DNA from: JALYXV01 sp963791545
Lineage (GTDB): Bacteria > Actinomycetota > Acidimicrobiia > Acidimicrobiales > Palsa-688
Assembly (NCBI GenBank): GCA_963791545.1
Contig: CAWBSR010000015.1
Location: forward strand, 372,001 to 436,000
Direction: 5' to 3'
Length of the DNA: 64,000 bases
The position numbers and the translations under genes were made by a program. Below are positions 16,594 to 26,494 of this stretch, one piece after another. Position 1 is the stretch's first letter; each line of letters opens with the position of its first letter. The notes under the pieces were generated by a model. That model saw only the letters and a list, made by a program, of their open reading frames with translations, made no database searches and had not been told where the DNA came from.

Positions 16594-18129
16594 GTGCGGA
16601 TTGCGGCGCTCGATCTCGGGAGCAACTCGTTCCATCTCCTCGTCGCCGACGCCCACCCGGACGGAACCTTCGACCCGCTGGTGCAGGAAAAGGAGATCCT
16701 GCGGCTGGCCGACAACGTGACCAGGAACGGGCGCATTGGCAAGGACGCTGCCGATCAGGCGGTCGAGGTGGTGGGCCGCTTCCGCGCCCTGGCGGAATCG
16801 GTGGACGCCCACGAGATCGTGGCGTGCGCCACCAGCGCCCTCCGCGAGGCCGAGGACTCGGCGGCCCTCGTCGACCGCATCGAGGGCGAAGCCAGGGTCC
16901 GGGTCAGGGTCATCAGCGGCAAGGAAGAGGCCCGGCTCATCTTCGCGGCGGTCCGGGCCAGCGTCGTCATCGACCCCGCGCCCGCCCTGGCCCTGGACCT
17001 GGGCGGTGGCAGCCTGGAGCTGATGATCGGCGACCAGCTGGGCCTGTCGTGGTCCAAGAGTGTCAAACTCGGCGTGGGCCGGTTGACGGCCGAACTGGTC
17101 CGCGACGACCCCCCCTCGGCTGCCGACCGCCGCCGCCTGGCCCGTCGCCTCACCTCGGTGCTGGCGCCCATTGCCGTCGAAGTCGAAAGCCTGTCGCCGG
17201 AGATGATGGTCGGCAGCAGCGGCACCCTCTGCGCCCTGGTGCGGATGGCGGCGGCCCGGCGCGCCGGCGCCGTGCCCCCCTCGGTGAACCAGCTCCGGGT
17301 CCGTCACAAGGACCTGCTGGCGGTCCACGAGCAGATCTTCGAGCTGACCGCCGCCGAACGGCAGAAGCTGCCGGGCGTGGACGCCCGGCGGGCCGACCTG
17401 CTGCCCGCCGGGTCGATGCTGCTGACCACGGCTATGGAGCTGTTCGGGCTGGACGAACTAGTCGGCTGCGAATGGGCCCTCCGCGAGGGGATCGTGCTCG
17501 ACGCCATCGGCCATCACACCGTGGCCGACTGGAGCGGCGAGGCCCGCAACCTCCGGCGAGAGTCCGTCGACGACCTGGGCCGGCGCTGCAACTGGCAGGA
17601 GCGCCACGCCCGCCAGGTCGCCCGCCTGGCGGTCGACCTGTTCGACGGGAGCGCCGAGTTGCACGGCCTGGGGCACCACGAGCGGGCGCTGCTGGAGCAC
17701 GGCGCCCTGCTGCACGACATCGGCGAGCACGTGAGCGTCGAGGGCCACGACAAGCACACCGCCTACCTGATCCAGCACGGCCGGCTGCGGGGCTTCGCCC
17801 CCGACGAAGTGGCGATGCTGGCCTCGCTCGGGCGTTTTCACCGGCGGGGAAACCCCAAGTTGTCGTTCGAGCCCTTCGCCTCGCTGCCGCCCGCCCGGCG
17901 GGACCGGGTGACCAAGCTCATCGCCCTGTTGCGCATCGCCGACGGCCTCGACCGCAATCACACCCGCTCGGTGGAGGCCATCGGGGTGAAGTTGGAGGAT
18001 CACCGGGTCCGGCTGCTGATCCATGCGACCGGTGACATCGACCTGGAGCTGTGGGGTTTGCGCCGCAAGCGGGAGCTCTTCGAGCGGGTCTTCGAGCTGC
18101 CTCTCGAGTTCGAGGTCGTCGAGGGCTGA
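16594..18129 (+). CDS. Exopolyphosphatase/pppGpp phosphatase (Ppx/GppA) with HD domain
   Basis: A roughly 511-residue protein. The N-terminal half has the actin-like phosphate-binding opening IAALDLGSNSFHLLVAD, ACATSALREAED, and LDLGGGSLEL, all standard for Ppx/GppA. The C-terminal part is an HD-like domain (LLEHGALLHDIGEHV, then KHTAYLI). It would hydrolyse polyphosphate or pppGpp. The GTG at 16594 gives the canonical N-terminus; a TTG two codons earlier is also possible. It lies 54 bases after the CYTH/CHAD gene, forming a polyphosphate-linked pair. Confidence 0.92.
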   Translation: MRIAALDLGSNSFHLLVADAHPDGTFDPLVQEKEILRLADNVTRNGRIGKDAADQAVEVVGRFRALAESVDAHEIVACATSALREAEDSAALVDRIEGEARVRVRVISGKEEARLIFAAVRASVVIDPAPALALDLGGGSLELMIGDQLGLSWSKSVKLGVGRLTAELVRDDPPSAADRRRLARRLTSVLAPIAVEVESLSPEMMVGSSGTLCALVRMAAARRAGAVPPSVNQLRVRHKDLLAVHEQIFELTAAERQKLPGVDARRADLLPAGSMLLTTAMELFGLDELVGCEWALREGIVLDAIGHHTVADWSGEARNLRRESVDDLGRRCNWQERHARQVARLAVDLFDGSAELHGLGHHERALLEHGALLHDIGEHVSVEGHDKHTAYLIQHGRLRGFAPDEVAMLASLGRFHRRGNPKLSFEPFASLPPARRDRVTKLIALLRIADGLDRNHTRSVEAIGVKLEDHRVRLLIHATGDIDLELWGLRRKRELFERVFELPLEFEVVEG

Positions 18130-18194
18130 GCCACCGCAGGCGGGGCAGGCCTGCCCCCCAGCCCGTCCCACCCCTCCAGTAGCGTGAGCCGGCA

Positions 18195-20376
18195 GTGCGA
18201 AGAGTTGGCCGGCTCCTGACGATCGCCCTGGTCGGCGGCCTCAGCCTGGCGCTTGGGATAATGGGCCTGTCCATACCGGTGCACGCCCTGCTCACCCAGT
18301 CGGCCGAGTCCATCCCCAACCCGCTCCTCGACATCTTCAAGCAGCAGGCCCAGCGGTCCATCGTCTACGCCGCCGACGGCTCCATCCTGGCGGTGCTCCA
18401 CGCCACCGAGAACCGCTCGCCGGTGACCCTCGCCCAGGTCCCCCCGGTCCTGATCAACGCCGTCCTGGACACCGAAGATGCCCGGTTCTTCACCCATGGG
18501 GGTATCGACATCAAGTCAACGCTCCGGGCCCTGGCGTCGGACGTCAAAAGCGGCTCCACCGTCCAGGGTGCCTCGACGATCACCCAGCAGCTGGTCAAGA
18601 CGGTCCTCAACACGCCCGAGAAGACCCTGGACCGCAAGATCAAAGATGCCGTGATCTCGTCGCGGATCGAGGGTCGCTACAGCAAGAACCAGATCCTGGA
18701 GGCGTACCTCAACACGGTGTATTTCGGCAACGGCGCCTACGGCGTCCAGGCGGCCGCCGAGACCTATTTCAACCTCAACGTGTCGGCCCTCGATGCCCCC
18801 CAGGCGGCCCTCCTGGGGGGGATCATCCGGGACCCCAGTGGCTATGACCCGATCCTCAACCCCCACGATGCGACCAGCCGGCGCAACTTCGTCCTCCAGC
18901 GGATGGTTACCCAGAGCCACCTGAGCGCGGCGCGACGCCGCGGCCATGGCGACGGTCCCCGTCCCCGCCAAGCTGACGCCGCCCGCGGGCACCGCCGACA
19001 CCAAGGACGACTACTACGTCGAGCAGGTCAAGCAGGTCCTCCTCAAGCAGAGCACCACTCTCGGGACGACCTACTCGGAGCGCTACAACGCCCTGTTCAA
19101 CGGCGGCCTCAAGATCTTCACCAACCTCGACCCCCACCTCCAGGACCTGGCCGAGCAGAGTGTCACCAATGGCATCCCGGCCTCGGTGTCACACAATGGG
19201 TTCACGGGCGCCCTGGCGTCGATCGACCCCACCTCGGGCCGGGTCCGGGCCATCGTCGGAGGTCCCGGCTACGACCAGGTCAAGTACGACCTGGCCACTC
19301 AGGGCTTCCGGCAACCGGGGTCGGGGTTCAAGGTGTTCACCCTGCTGGCCGCCTATGAGGCGGGGTACGGCCCCAACGACAGCGTCGACGGTTCCTCTCC
19401 GTGTGCCATCAAGTTCCCCGGCGATGCCGACCTGTTGAAAAAGCCCATCAAGAACGACGAGGGAGGCGCCATCGGGCCGATCGGCGTGGTGGGCGCCACC
19501 GCCAACTCGGTCAACTGCGCCTTCGTCCGCATCGCCCATGAGGTCGGCCTCCCCAAAGTGATCGAGATGGCCCACCGGTTGGGCCTGAAGGAGAACTTCC
19601 AGCCCTTCCCGACGCTGGTGATCGGGGCCGAGGAGACCACGGTTCTCGAGATGGCGGCCGCCTACGCCACCCTGGCCGCCGACGGCGTGTACCACCAGCC
19701 CAGCTTCGTCGACCACATCGTCGACAGCGCCGGGACGACCATCTTCACCGCCAACTCGGCGGGCAAGCGGGTCCTCGACCCCCAGATCGCCCGGGAGGCG
19801 GTTCAGACCCTGCGGGCCGTGGTCCAGTACGGGACCGGGACCGGGGCGGCCCTCTTCGACCGCCAGGTGGCGGGCAAGACGGGAACGACGGAAAACAACA
19901 CCGACGCCTGGTTCAACGGCTTCACCCCGCAGTTGGCCACCTCGGTCTGGATGGGCGACCCCAACGGGCGGACGCCGATGCAGTGGCCCGCCACGCCGAT
20001 CCCGGTGTTCGGCGGGACGTACCCCGCCGGCATCTGGCGTGCCTACACTGCGGCCGCCCTGCGGGGAGCGCCGGCCGTCGACTTCCCGGCCCCCGACCCC
20101 CGCAAGATCCCGCCCGGCAAGCTCATCAGCTCCAACCAGTTGCGGCTGGACTCGCCCTTCGCCACGTTCCCGACGCTGCCGCCCCAGAGCAGCAGCCCGC
20201 CGGTCAACACGCCGACCAACACGACCAACCCCCCCAGCACCACCACCCCGACCGGGGTTCCGCCGCCTCCATCCACGACCATCCCCAGAGAGACGACGGT
20301 TCGGCCGCCGCCGCCGACGCGCCCACCGAAGACCTGTGTGCCCATCCCGCACACCACGATCACCTACTGCCGGTGA
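18195..20376 (+). CDS. Class A penicillin-binding protein, frameshifted
   Basis: A bifunctional peptidoglycan glycosyltransferase/transpeptidase spread over two frames. The first (from GTG 18195) has an N-terminal membrane anchor and GT51 motifs EDARFFTHGGID, GASTITQQLVKT and YLNTVYFGNGAYGVQ. The second (to 20376) has the transpeptidase SxxK (SGFK), SVN and KTGTTE motifs and a Pro/Thr-rich tail. One extra base within 18927-18933 separates them; without it the join reads LSAADAAAMATV, a natural sequence. All catalytic motifs survive, so this is either a fresh frameshift or a sequencing error. The next gene overlaps it as GTGA. Confidence 0.88.
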
Positions 20377-21110
20377 CCGCGCTTTCCGGAGTCAACCTGG
20401 AAGCACTGCTCGCCGTCCAGGAGCTCGACACCGACCTCGACCGGGGCCGTCACCGGCTGGCGTCGCTACCCGAGCTGGCGCAGCGGGCCGCCATCGACAC
20501 CCAGCTGGCCGCCCTCGACCAGCAGCTGGCCCGGGCCCGCGGGGAGCGTGACGTGGTGGCCGAGGTCCAACACACGCTGGAGCACACCCTGGCGGCGGTC
20601 GAGTCCCGGGCCGCCGAGTTGAAGAAACGGCTGTACGGCGGGACTGTTTCCGCCACCCGGGAGCTGCAGGCCATGGCCGCCGAGGTCGACTCGCTGACTG
20701 CCCGGGCATCGGAGCTGGAGAGCCGGGTCCTCGAAACCATGGAGGCGCGGGAACCACTCGATGCCCGAGTGGTTGGCATCGAGGGGGAAAAAGAATCGTT
20801 GCTCGAGGCGCGGGCAGCTCTCGAGGACCAGCTGGCGGTCCGCCGGGGACAGGTGGCCGCGGAGCTCGACGCCCTCAATCAGGCGCGGGCGGCCGCGGCG
20901 GGCGACATACCGGGGGACCTCCTGGCGACCTATGACCGGCTTCGCCAGCACCTGGGCGGCGTCGGGGCGGCCCGCCTGGTCGGGTCCCGCTGCGGCGGGT
21001 GCCACCTCACCCTCCCCGCTACGGAGCTCGACCAGCTCCGCCGTCAGCCCGTGGGGACCCTCAACTACTGCGAGCAGTGCGGGCGCATCCTGGTACCCAC
21101 CCGGACCTGA
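20373..21110 (+). CDS. Coiled-coil zinc-ribbon protein (C4-type, CT398/DUF164-like)
   Basis: A 245-residue protein starting at GTG and overlapping the PBP stop. Residues about 1-175 form a long antiparallel coiled coil; the C-terminus has a four-cysteine zinc ribbon, CGGCH and later CEQCGRIL (about 205-240). This is the widespread zf-RING_7/CT398 family, thought to bind nucleic acid or to act in secretion or flagellar functions in other bacteria. Its role in actinobacteria is not established. The overlap suggests co-expression with the PBP. Confidence 0.85.
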   Translation: MTALSGVNLEALLAVQELDTDLDRGRHRLASLPELAQRAAIDTQLAALDQQLARARGERDVVAEVQHTLEHTLAAVESRAAELKKRLYGGTVSATRELQAMAAEVDSLTARASELESRVLETMEAREPLDARVVGIEGEKESLLEARAALEDQLAVRRGQVAAELDALNQARAAAAGDIPGDLLATYDRLRQHLGGVGAARLVGSRCGGCHLTLPATELDQLRRQPVGTLNYCEQCGRILVPTRT

Positions 21111-21300
21111 CCTGGGAAAACCCGCCTGGCGGGGGAGGGTGTCTCCCCCGCTGTCTCACTCGAACGGGGGCGGCATGGGGGCCGGGTCGTCCCCTACCTT
21201 TGCCCTTCTGCGGCTTTGAGGAGAACCACCGAGAGAGGTGGTCCATCCACTCTGGCGCGTACCTATGGTGCCGGATCGGCAGGGGAAAGGGTCGCAACAG

Positions 21301-22893
21301 ATGCCTCGTAAGGTCGGAATGCTGTCCTGGTTGGTCGTGGTGCTGGTTGGGGTGCTGGTGCTGGGCCTGGTCTACGGACTACGGCTCAATACCCGCCTCG
21401 ACTCCGGCCAGAAGGTGGTCGGCGGGTTGAAGCCGGTGTTTGTCCCCGCCCGGGGCCAAGGGGATCGGACCGGGATCAACTACATCTCCGACGCCGTCAA
21501 CCTGCTGGACCCGGTGACCACCGACCAGGGCACGGGAGCTTCCGAGGTCCCCAAGCTGGTGGCTCTGGTGTCCTCCAAGGCGGGCCTGAGCCAGGCCGCG
21601 GTGCTCCAGACCCTCCAGACCAATTTCCCCCACACCCTGGCACTGCTGCAGGCGATACCACTCAGCTCGGTGTCCGCGGAGCTGCCGGGGTTCCTTGACT
21701 TCGTGGCAGCCCAGCTGAAGATGACCACGGCGCAGCTGGTCGAGACCATGAAGACCGGCTTCCCTCACCTGTACCAGGCGGTTGCCAACCTCCCCATGGT
21801 GACCAATGGCTGGAACAACGTGCCCGGGACCAACGGCCTCACCCGCTTCGACGGGAAGACGGCGGTGAAGACGGCGCCCCAGGTGCGGGACTACTTCAGT
21901 GGTGACGTGGTCCCGGTCGTCGAGAGGCACGTGAGCGACTTCCACCGCGTGGCTTCCTACTTCCCGCCGGTCGACAAGATCCCGCTGCTGCTCGACGTGG
22001 TCGGCGGCATCGCGGTGCTGTACGGCTTGATCATGATGTTGCGGGCCGCTTCCAGCAAGAGGATCAGCCGGGGCGAGGGCATCGGAAGCTGGCTGGTCGT
22101 GCTCCTGCTCGGGGTGGTCGTTCTCGGCCTCGTCTTCGGCACCGGGGTGTACCCGCGCCTCGATGGCGGATCGCACCTGCTGCGCGACGCTCGACCCGCC
22201 TTCGACCCGACGCGGGTCGCCGGTGACCGGGCCGGCGTCAACTTCGTGTCCACTGTCGTCAACATGGCCGACCCCATCATGGACGACCAGGGCGGGGCCG
22301 CCGCCGACATCGGCAAGCTCCTGACCACCCTGTCGGGGGCCACCAAGCTGAGCCAGCCCCAGTTGCTGGCCGCCGTGAAGGCCAAGTTCCCCCACACCGC
22401 AGCCCTGGTCCAGGCGGTACCGCTTTCCGCCGTGAACGCCGAGATCCCCGGGGTCCTCAACTTGTTGCACGTGGCGCTCAACGCCACGCCGGACCAGGTG
22501 GTGGCGACCCTCAAGGCCAACGTGCCCGGGTTGGCCCAAGCCATCGTCAACCTCCCTCTGGTCGTCAACGGTTGGCGCAACTACCCCGGCGGGCGCCAGC
22601 TGACCCGCTTCAACGGCAGCGCCGTGATGACTGCCCCGCAGTTGCGTGATTACTTCAGCGACGACGTGGTGGCCAGCGTGCAGACGGTGGCTCCCGACTT
22701 CAGAAAGCTCGACGGCATCCGGCCCGACCTGAGTCTGTTCCCCGGTCTGCTGACCACCTTGGGCGCCCTGGTTGTGCTCTACGGGCTCATCATGCTGCTG
22801 GTGGTCAGCATCCCCGACTCCGAGTCGGAGTTGGAGGGCTACCGGGCTCAAGGAGCCGCCCGCCGGAGTGTCCGCTCGGCCGGAGCCACCTAG
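21301..22893 (+). CDS. Membrane protein with two tandem homologous halves
   Basis: A 530-residue protein made of two repeats, about residues 1-255 and 260-525. Each half has an N-terminal transmembrane segment (LVVVLVGVLVLGLVYG; LVVLLLGVVVLGLVFG), an outer domain of about 190 residues and a second transmembrane segment (LLDVVGGIAVLYGLIMML; LLTTLGALVVLYGLIMLL). Shared landmarks are GDR.G(I/V)N(Y/F)(I/V)S, FPHT, V.NGW.N and TAPQ(V/L)RDYFS. I do not recognise a named family. The ATG at 21301 has a GGGGAAAGGG stretch upstream. An internal gene duplication followed by divergence is the simplest explanation. Confidence 0.8.
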   Translation: MPRKVGMLSWLVVVLVGVLVLGLVYGLRLNTRLDSGQKVVGGLKPVFVPARGQGDRTGINYISDAVNLLDPVTTDQGTGASEVPKLVALVSSKAGLSQAAVLQTLQTNFPHTLALLQAIPLSSVSAELPGFLDFVAAQLKMTTAQLVETMKTGFPHLYQAVANLPMVTNGWNNVPGTNGLTRFDGKTAVKTAPQVRDYFSGDVVPVVERHVSDFHRVASYFPPVDKIPLLLDVVGGIAVLYGLIMMLRAASSKRISRGEGIGSWLVVLLLGVVVLGLVFGTGVYPRLDGGSHLLRDARPAFDPTRVAGDRAGVNFVSTVVNMADPIMDDQGGAAADIGKLLTTLSGATKLSQPQLLAAVKAKFPHTAALVQAVPLSAVNAEIPGVLNLLHVALNATPDQVVATLKANVPGLAQAIVNLPLVVNGWRNYPGGRQLTRFNGSAVMTAPQLRDYFSDDVVASVQTVAPDFRKLDGIRPDLSLFPGLLTTLGALVVLYGLIMLLVVSIPDSESELEGYRAQGAARRSVRSAGAT

Positions 22894-23513
22894 GTCCTCA
22901 GCTGCGCCTCGGGATCGTGGTGGCCGGCCAGTTCGCCGGCCATCACCGGTTGCCTGAGGACGTTGCCGGGCGGGGCCAGGGGACAGGCCCACGCCGGGTC
23001 ATAGGCACATGACGGGTTGTAGGCAAAGTTGAGGTCGACGATGAGCGTTCCCTGGCCGCCGCCCAGGTCGGCACCCTTGACGGTGTCGATCAGGTAGCGG
23101 CCGCCGCCGTAGGTTCCATGGCCGGCCAGGCCGTCTTTCACCGGTACGAAGGCGCCACCGCCATACGACGCCAGCCACCAGACGTCGAGATCCCCGAGCT
23201 CGCCCAGATGAAGCCGGCCGATGCGGCCGAAGGGCACCACCCCGTCGGTACCGGTAGGCACGTCGAGCCGGGCCGGGGCGACGTCTCGGTCGAGTTCCAG
23301 CTCGAAGCGGTAGGCGGGGTCGTAGGGCGCCACAGGCAAGCCCTCGAAGCCCTCCCGGTCCCCGGGAGGCAATGGCGAGTCGGGGTGGTTCCGGAACAGG
23401 TCGTCCCGCTCCTCCCGCCAGCGCCGGTGGGCGGCCGCGACGTCGTCGGTCGCCCGGATCTCGGAGTAGAGGGCCGCCACCCGGCGGCGCCAGTCGAGCA
23501 GGGTGAGTGACAT
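22890..23513 (-). CDS. DUF1684 family protein
   Basis: A 207-residue cytoplasmic protein of the DUF1684 family, recognised by WREERDDLFRNHPDSPL, then GTYGGGRYLIDTVKGAD and the ending DLNFAYNPSCAYDPAWACPLAPPGN (residues about 168-192), where conserved cysteines lie. Its stop codon and that of the convergent membrane-protein gene share the palindrome CTAG at 22890-22893. The biochemical role of the family is unknown. Confidence 0.85.
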   Translation of the reverse strand: MSLTLLDWRRRVAALYSEIRATDDVAAAHRRWREERDDLFRNHPDSPLPPGDREGFEGLPVAPYDPAYRFELELDRDVAPARLDVPTGTDGVVPFGRIGRLHLGELGDLDVWWLASYGGGAFVPVKDGLAGHGTYGGGRYLIDTVKGADLGGGQGTLIVDLNFAYNPSCAYDPAWACPLAPPGNVLRQPVMAGELAGHHDPEAQLRT

Positions 23514-23556
23514 GGCGCCGGTTGACCTCCTGGTCGTGGCCGCTCACCCTACCGAC

Positions 23557-24996
23557 ATGGGTTGGCTTCAGGCGCCGGGGTACTGGCTGGCCCGGTGGCT
23601 GTTCCTGCGGGCCCTCGCCGGGGTCTACCTGATCGCCTTCGTGGTGGCGATCAGGCAGTTCCCGCCCCTGCTCGGGGAGCGGGGTCTGCTCCCGGTTCCC
23701 CGGTTCTTGGAGCGGGCCCGCTTCCGGCAGTCGCCCAGCCTCTTCCACCTTCATTACTCCGACCGGTTCTTCATGGCGGTGGCGGGGGTGGGCGCGGTCC
23801 TGGCCGGGCTCAGCTTGGCCGGTGTCGTCGAGCGCAGTCCCGTGTGGTGCTCGATGCTGGCGTGGCTGGCGTTGTGGGCCGCCTACCTGTCGATCGTCAA
23901 CGTCGGCCAGCGGTTCTACAGCTTCGGCTGGGAGACCCTGCTGCTTGAGGCGGGCTTCCTCGCGGTGTTCCTGGCTCCGTCCTCCGTGGCCCCCCCGACT
24001 CTGGTAATCGTGGGGCTGCGGTGGCTGTTGTTCCGCCTGGAGTTCGGGGCGGGCCTGATCAAGCTGCGGGGCGATTCGTGCTGGCGGGATAGGACGTGCC
24101 TGTACTACCACCACGAGACCCAGCCCCTGCCCAACCCCTTGAGCTGGTATTTCCACCACCTGCCGGGCCGGTTGCACCGGGTCGAAGTGATGGGCAACCA
24201 CATCGCCCAGCTGGTTGCCCCAGTGCTCTTATTCGCCCCCCAGCCCATCGCCGCGGTGGCCGGCGCGGTGATCGTTCTGACCCAGGTCTGGCTCATCCTG
24301 AGCGGCAACTTCGCCTGGCTGAACGTGCTCACCATCGTGCTCGCCGTTGCCAGCTTCAGTGACCGGTACCTGCAGCTGGTCGTTCCGGCCGGCGTGGCCC
24401 GGCCGCCCCTGAGGCTCCCGGCGGGACCGGTGTGGTGGCAGGTGGCGGTGGCGGCTCTCGCCGTCCTGATCCTGGTGCTCAGCCGCGACCCGGTGCGCAA
24501 CATGGCGTCGCGCCGGCAACTCATGAATTCCAGTTTCGACCCGTTGCACCTGGTCAACACCTATGGCGCCTTCGGCCGGGTGACCCGGCGCCGCTACGAG
24601 GTCGTCGTCGAGGGGACCGACGCCGCCGTCGTTGACCAGGCGACGGTGTGGCGGGAGTACCAGTTCAAGGGCAAGCCGGGCGATCCCGGGCGCCGCCCCC
24701 GCCAGGTGGCGCCCTACCATCTGCGCCTGGACTGGCTGATGTGGTTCGTACCGCTCTCCGGGGGCGCCGACGAAGGGTGGTTGGTCGCCCTGCTGGGCCG
24801 GCTGCTGGACAACGACCGGCCCACCCTCAAGCTGCTGGCGGGGAACCCCTTTCCCGGCGCCCCGCCGCAGTGGGTGCGGGCCAGCCTGTACCACTACCGG
24901 TTCACCACCCACGAGGAGCGCCGCCAGAGCGGGGCGTGGTGGGTTCGCACCCGCACCGGAGAGGTGATCCTTCCCCTCCGGCGGGGCGGGGCGTGA
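23557..24996 (+). CDS. Lipase maturation factor family membrane protein
   Basis: About 479 residues with six or more transmembrane helices. It matches lipase maturation factor 1-like proteins: SLFHLHYSDRFF, YSFGWETLLLEAGFLA, FRLEFGAGLIKLRGDSCW (each conserved), and FHHLPGRLHRVEV. In animals LMF1 helps lipases fold in the endoplasmic reticulum; bacterial homologues are uncharacterised. The ATG at 23557 starts right before the first hydrophobic segment; an ATG at 23503 is in frame but would overlap the divergent gene. Confidence 0.85.
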   Translation: MGWLQAPGYWLARWLFLRALAGVYLIAFVVAIRQFPPLLGERGLLPVPRFLERARFRQSPSLFHLHYSDRFFMAVAGVGAVLAGLSLAGVVERSPVWCSMLAWLALWAAYLSIVNVGQRFYSFGWETLLLEAGFLAVFLAPSSVAPPTLVIVGLRWLLFRLEFGAGLIKLRGDSCWRDRTCLYYHHETQPLPNPLSWYFHHLPGRLHRVEVMGNHIAQLVAPVLLFAPQPIAAVAGAVIVLTQVWLILSGNFAWLNVLTIVLAVASFSDRYLQLVVPAGVARPPLRLPAGPVWWQVAVAALAVLILVLSRDPVRNMASRRQLMNSSFDPLHLVNTYGAFGRVTRRRYEVVVEGTDAAVVDQATVWREYQFKGKPGDPGRRPRQVAPYHLRLDWLMWFVPLSGGADEGWLVALLGRLLDNDRPTLKLLAGNPFPGAPPQWVRASLYHYRFTTHEERRQSGAWWVRTRTGEVILPLRRGGA

Positions 24997-25112
24997 GGCT
25001 CGACGCCGAGGGGTGTGCCGGGCCCGGCTGGCGACCGTCCGCCACGGGATGCGGCGACGGTCAACCCCCCTGACGCCGCCGGGGTGGCGGGAGGGCGATC
25101 GGGTCCTTCCGC

Positions 25113-25946
25113 CTAGCCCCGCCCCGGCTCGGGGCGCGGCGGCCCCGCCAGGCGCTGGTTGTAGCGGGCCGCCGAGCGGGCGACCGCCTGGGCCCCGTCG
25201 GTGACGACGACCCGGCCCCACCAGCCTCCGTAGACCCGCTGGAACGGGAAGCGGCTCAATCGGCGGGCAATGTCGGTCACCGTCGCCGCGTCCAGCGGGA
25301 TGAGGTTGGGATAGCTCCACATGAAGCTGACCCAGCGTCGGTCCTGCACCACGGTGACGGTGTCCCCGGTGAGCAGGGCCCCGTTGCCGTCGGCCCCCGC
25401 CGGCCAGTGCAGCACCGCGGCCCCATCGAAATGGCCGCCGATCCGGGCCAGCGTCAGGCCTGGCAACGGTTCCATGGTCTCGGTCTCCCAGACCACGATC
25501 CGCTTGGAGGGACGCATCACCCAGGCCCCGTCGGCGGCGGGCAGATAGATCGGCGCGTCGAAGGCGTCGGCCCAGTCGACCATCGAGCCGTAGAAATGCG
25601 GGTGGGAGATGCAGATGGCGGCTATCCCCCCGAGGGCGCCCACCGCGTCGACCGTGGCCTCGTCCACGAGGGAGATGCAATCCCACAGCACATTGCCGGC
25701 TGCCGTCTGCACCAGGAGCGCCCGTTGGCCGATGGCGAAGCTGGGCGAGGTGCCGATCCCCACCAGGCCGGTTTCCTCCTCCCGGAGGTCATTGCGGTGG
25801 TCCCGGCCGAGCTCCACCGGCGACGTCCATTCCTGGCCGCCCCACCCGACGTACTGGCGCTCGTCCAGGCAGATGGGACACGACGGCGGCGGCTGCGGGG
25901 TGTCGCGGTGCTGCACCCCGCAGGTGGCACAGATCCAGGCGGGCAT
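25113..25946 (-). CDS. MBL-fold hydrolase with N-terminal zinc ribbon
   Basis: A 277-residue protein. The start gives MPAWICATCGVQH, with a second CPIC pair about 18 residues on, a rubredoxin-like ribbon. A metallo-beta-lactamase fold follows: ISHPHFYGSMVDW (the usual HxHxDH motif is altered to HPHFYG), GGHFDGAAVLHW and LLTGDTVTVV. The loss of some canonical metal ligands suggests altered chemistry. The gene is divergent from the deazaflavin-type oxidoreductase, with 42 bases between the starts. Substrate unknown. Confidence 0.8.
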   Translation of the reverse strand: MPAWICATCGVQHRDTPQPPPSCPICLDERQYVGWGGQEWTSPVELGRDHRNDLREEETGLVGIGTSPSFAIGQRALLVQTAAGNVLWDCISLVDEATVDAVGALGGIAAICISHPHFYGSMVDWADAFDAPIYLPAADGAWVMRPSKRIVVWETETMEPLPGLTLARIGGHFDGAAVLHWPAGADGNGALLTGDTVTVVQDRRWVSFMWSYPNLIPLDAATVTDIARRLSRFPFQRVYGGWWGRVVVTDGAQAVARSAARYNQRLAGPPRPEPGRG

Positions 25947-25988
25947 GGCGGTCAGTATCGTCCCGATGGCGGCGTAGGCTCGGTTGTC

Positions 25989-26435
25989 ATGCCGCTTGAT
26001 GGCGAATACGAACCCAGCCCCGCCCAGTGGGTACGGGACCAAGTCGAGGCCTATGAGCGATCCGGGGGGCAGGAGGCCAACACCCTCCGCGACACCGGGC
26101 TTCCCGTGATCATCATCACGACCAAAGGCAACAAGTCCGGGAAGATCCGCAAGACGCCGCTCATGCGGGTGGAGCACGGCGGCCGCTACGCCCTGGTTGC
26201 CTCCAAGGGCGGCGCGCCCCAGCATCCGGTCTGGTACCACAACCTGAAAGCGAATCCCGGCAACGTGACGCTCCAGGACGGGCCCCAGCCCGTCGATGTC
26301 GAGGTCCGCCAGGTCACCGGCGCGGAACGGGACGAATGGTGGGAACGGGCGGTGGCGGCCTATTTGCCCTACGCCGAGTATCAGACCAAAACCGACCGGG
26401 TGATCCCGGTGTTCGTGGCCACGCCCCGTCGATAG
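25989..26435 (+). CDS. Deazaflavin (F420)-dependent nitroreductase family protein
   Basis: A 148-residue protein of the Ddn/DUF385 family. Landmarks are VIIITTKGNKSGKIRKTPL, GGRYALVASKGGAPQHP and VWYHNLKANP, the F420-binding core. Length is normal. These enzymes use reduced F420 to reduce small organic molecules and are typical of actinobacteria and related lineages, so the gene suggests that the host makes F420. The natural substrate cannot be told. Confidence 0.92.
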   Translation: MPLDGEYEPSPAQWVRDQVEAYERSGGQEANTLRDTGLPVIIITTKGNKSGKIRKTPLMRVEHGGRYALVASKGGAPQHPVWYHNLKANPGNVTLQDGPQPVDVEVRQVTGAERDEWWERAVAAYLPYAEYQTKTDRVIPVFVATPRR

Positions 26436-26494
26436 GCCTGCCGCCAGGCCTGGGTGTGGCCCGGGTCCGGTCGGAGGCGGTCGCCAGGACCGGG

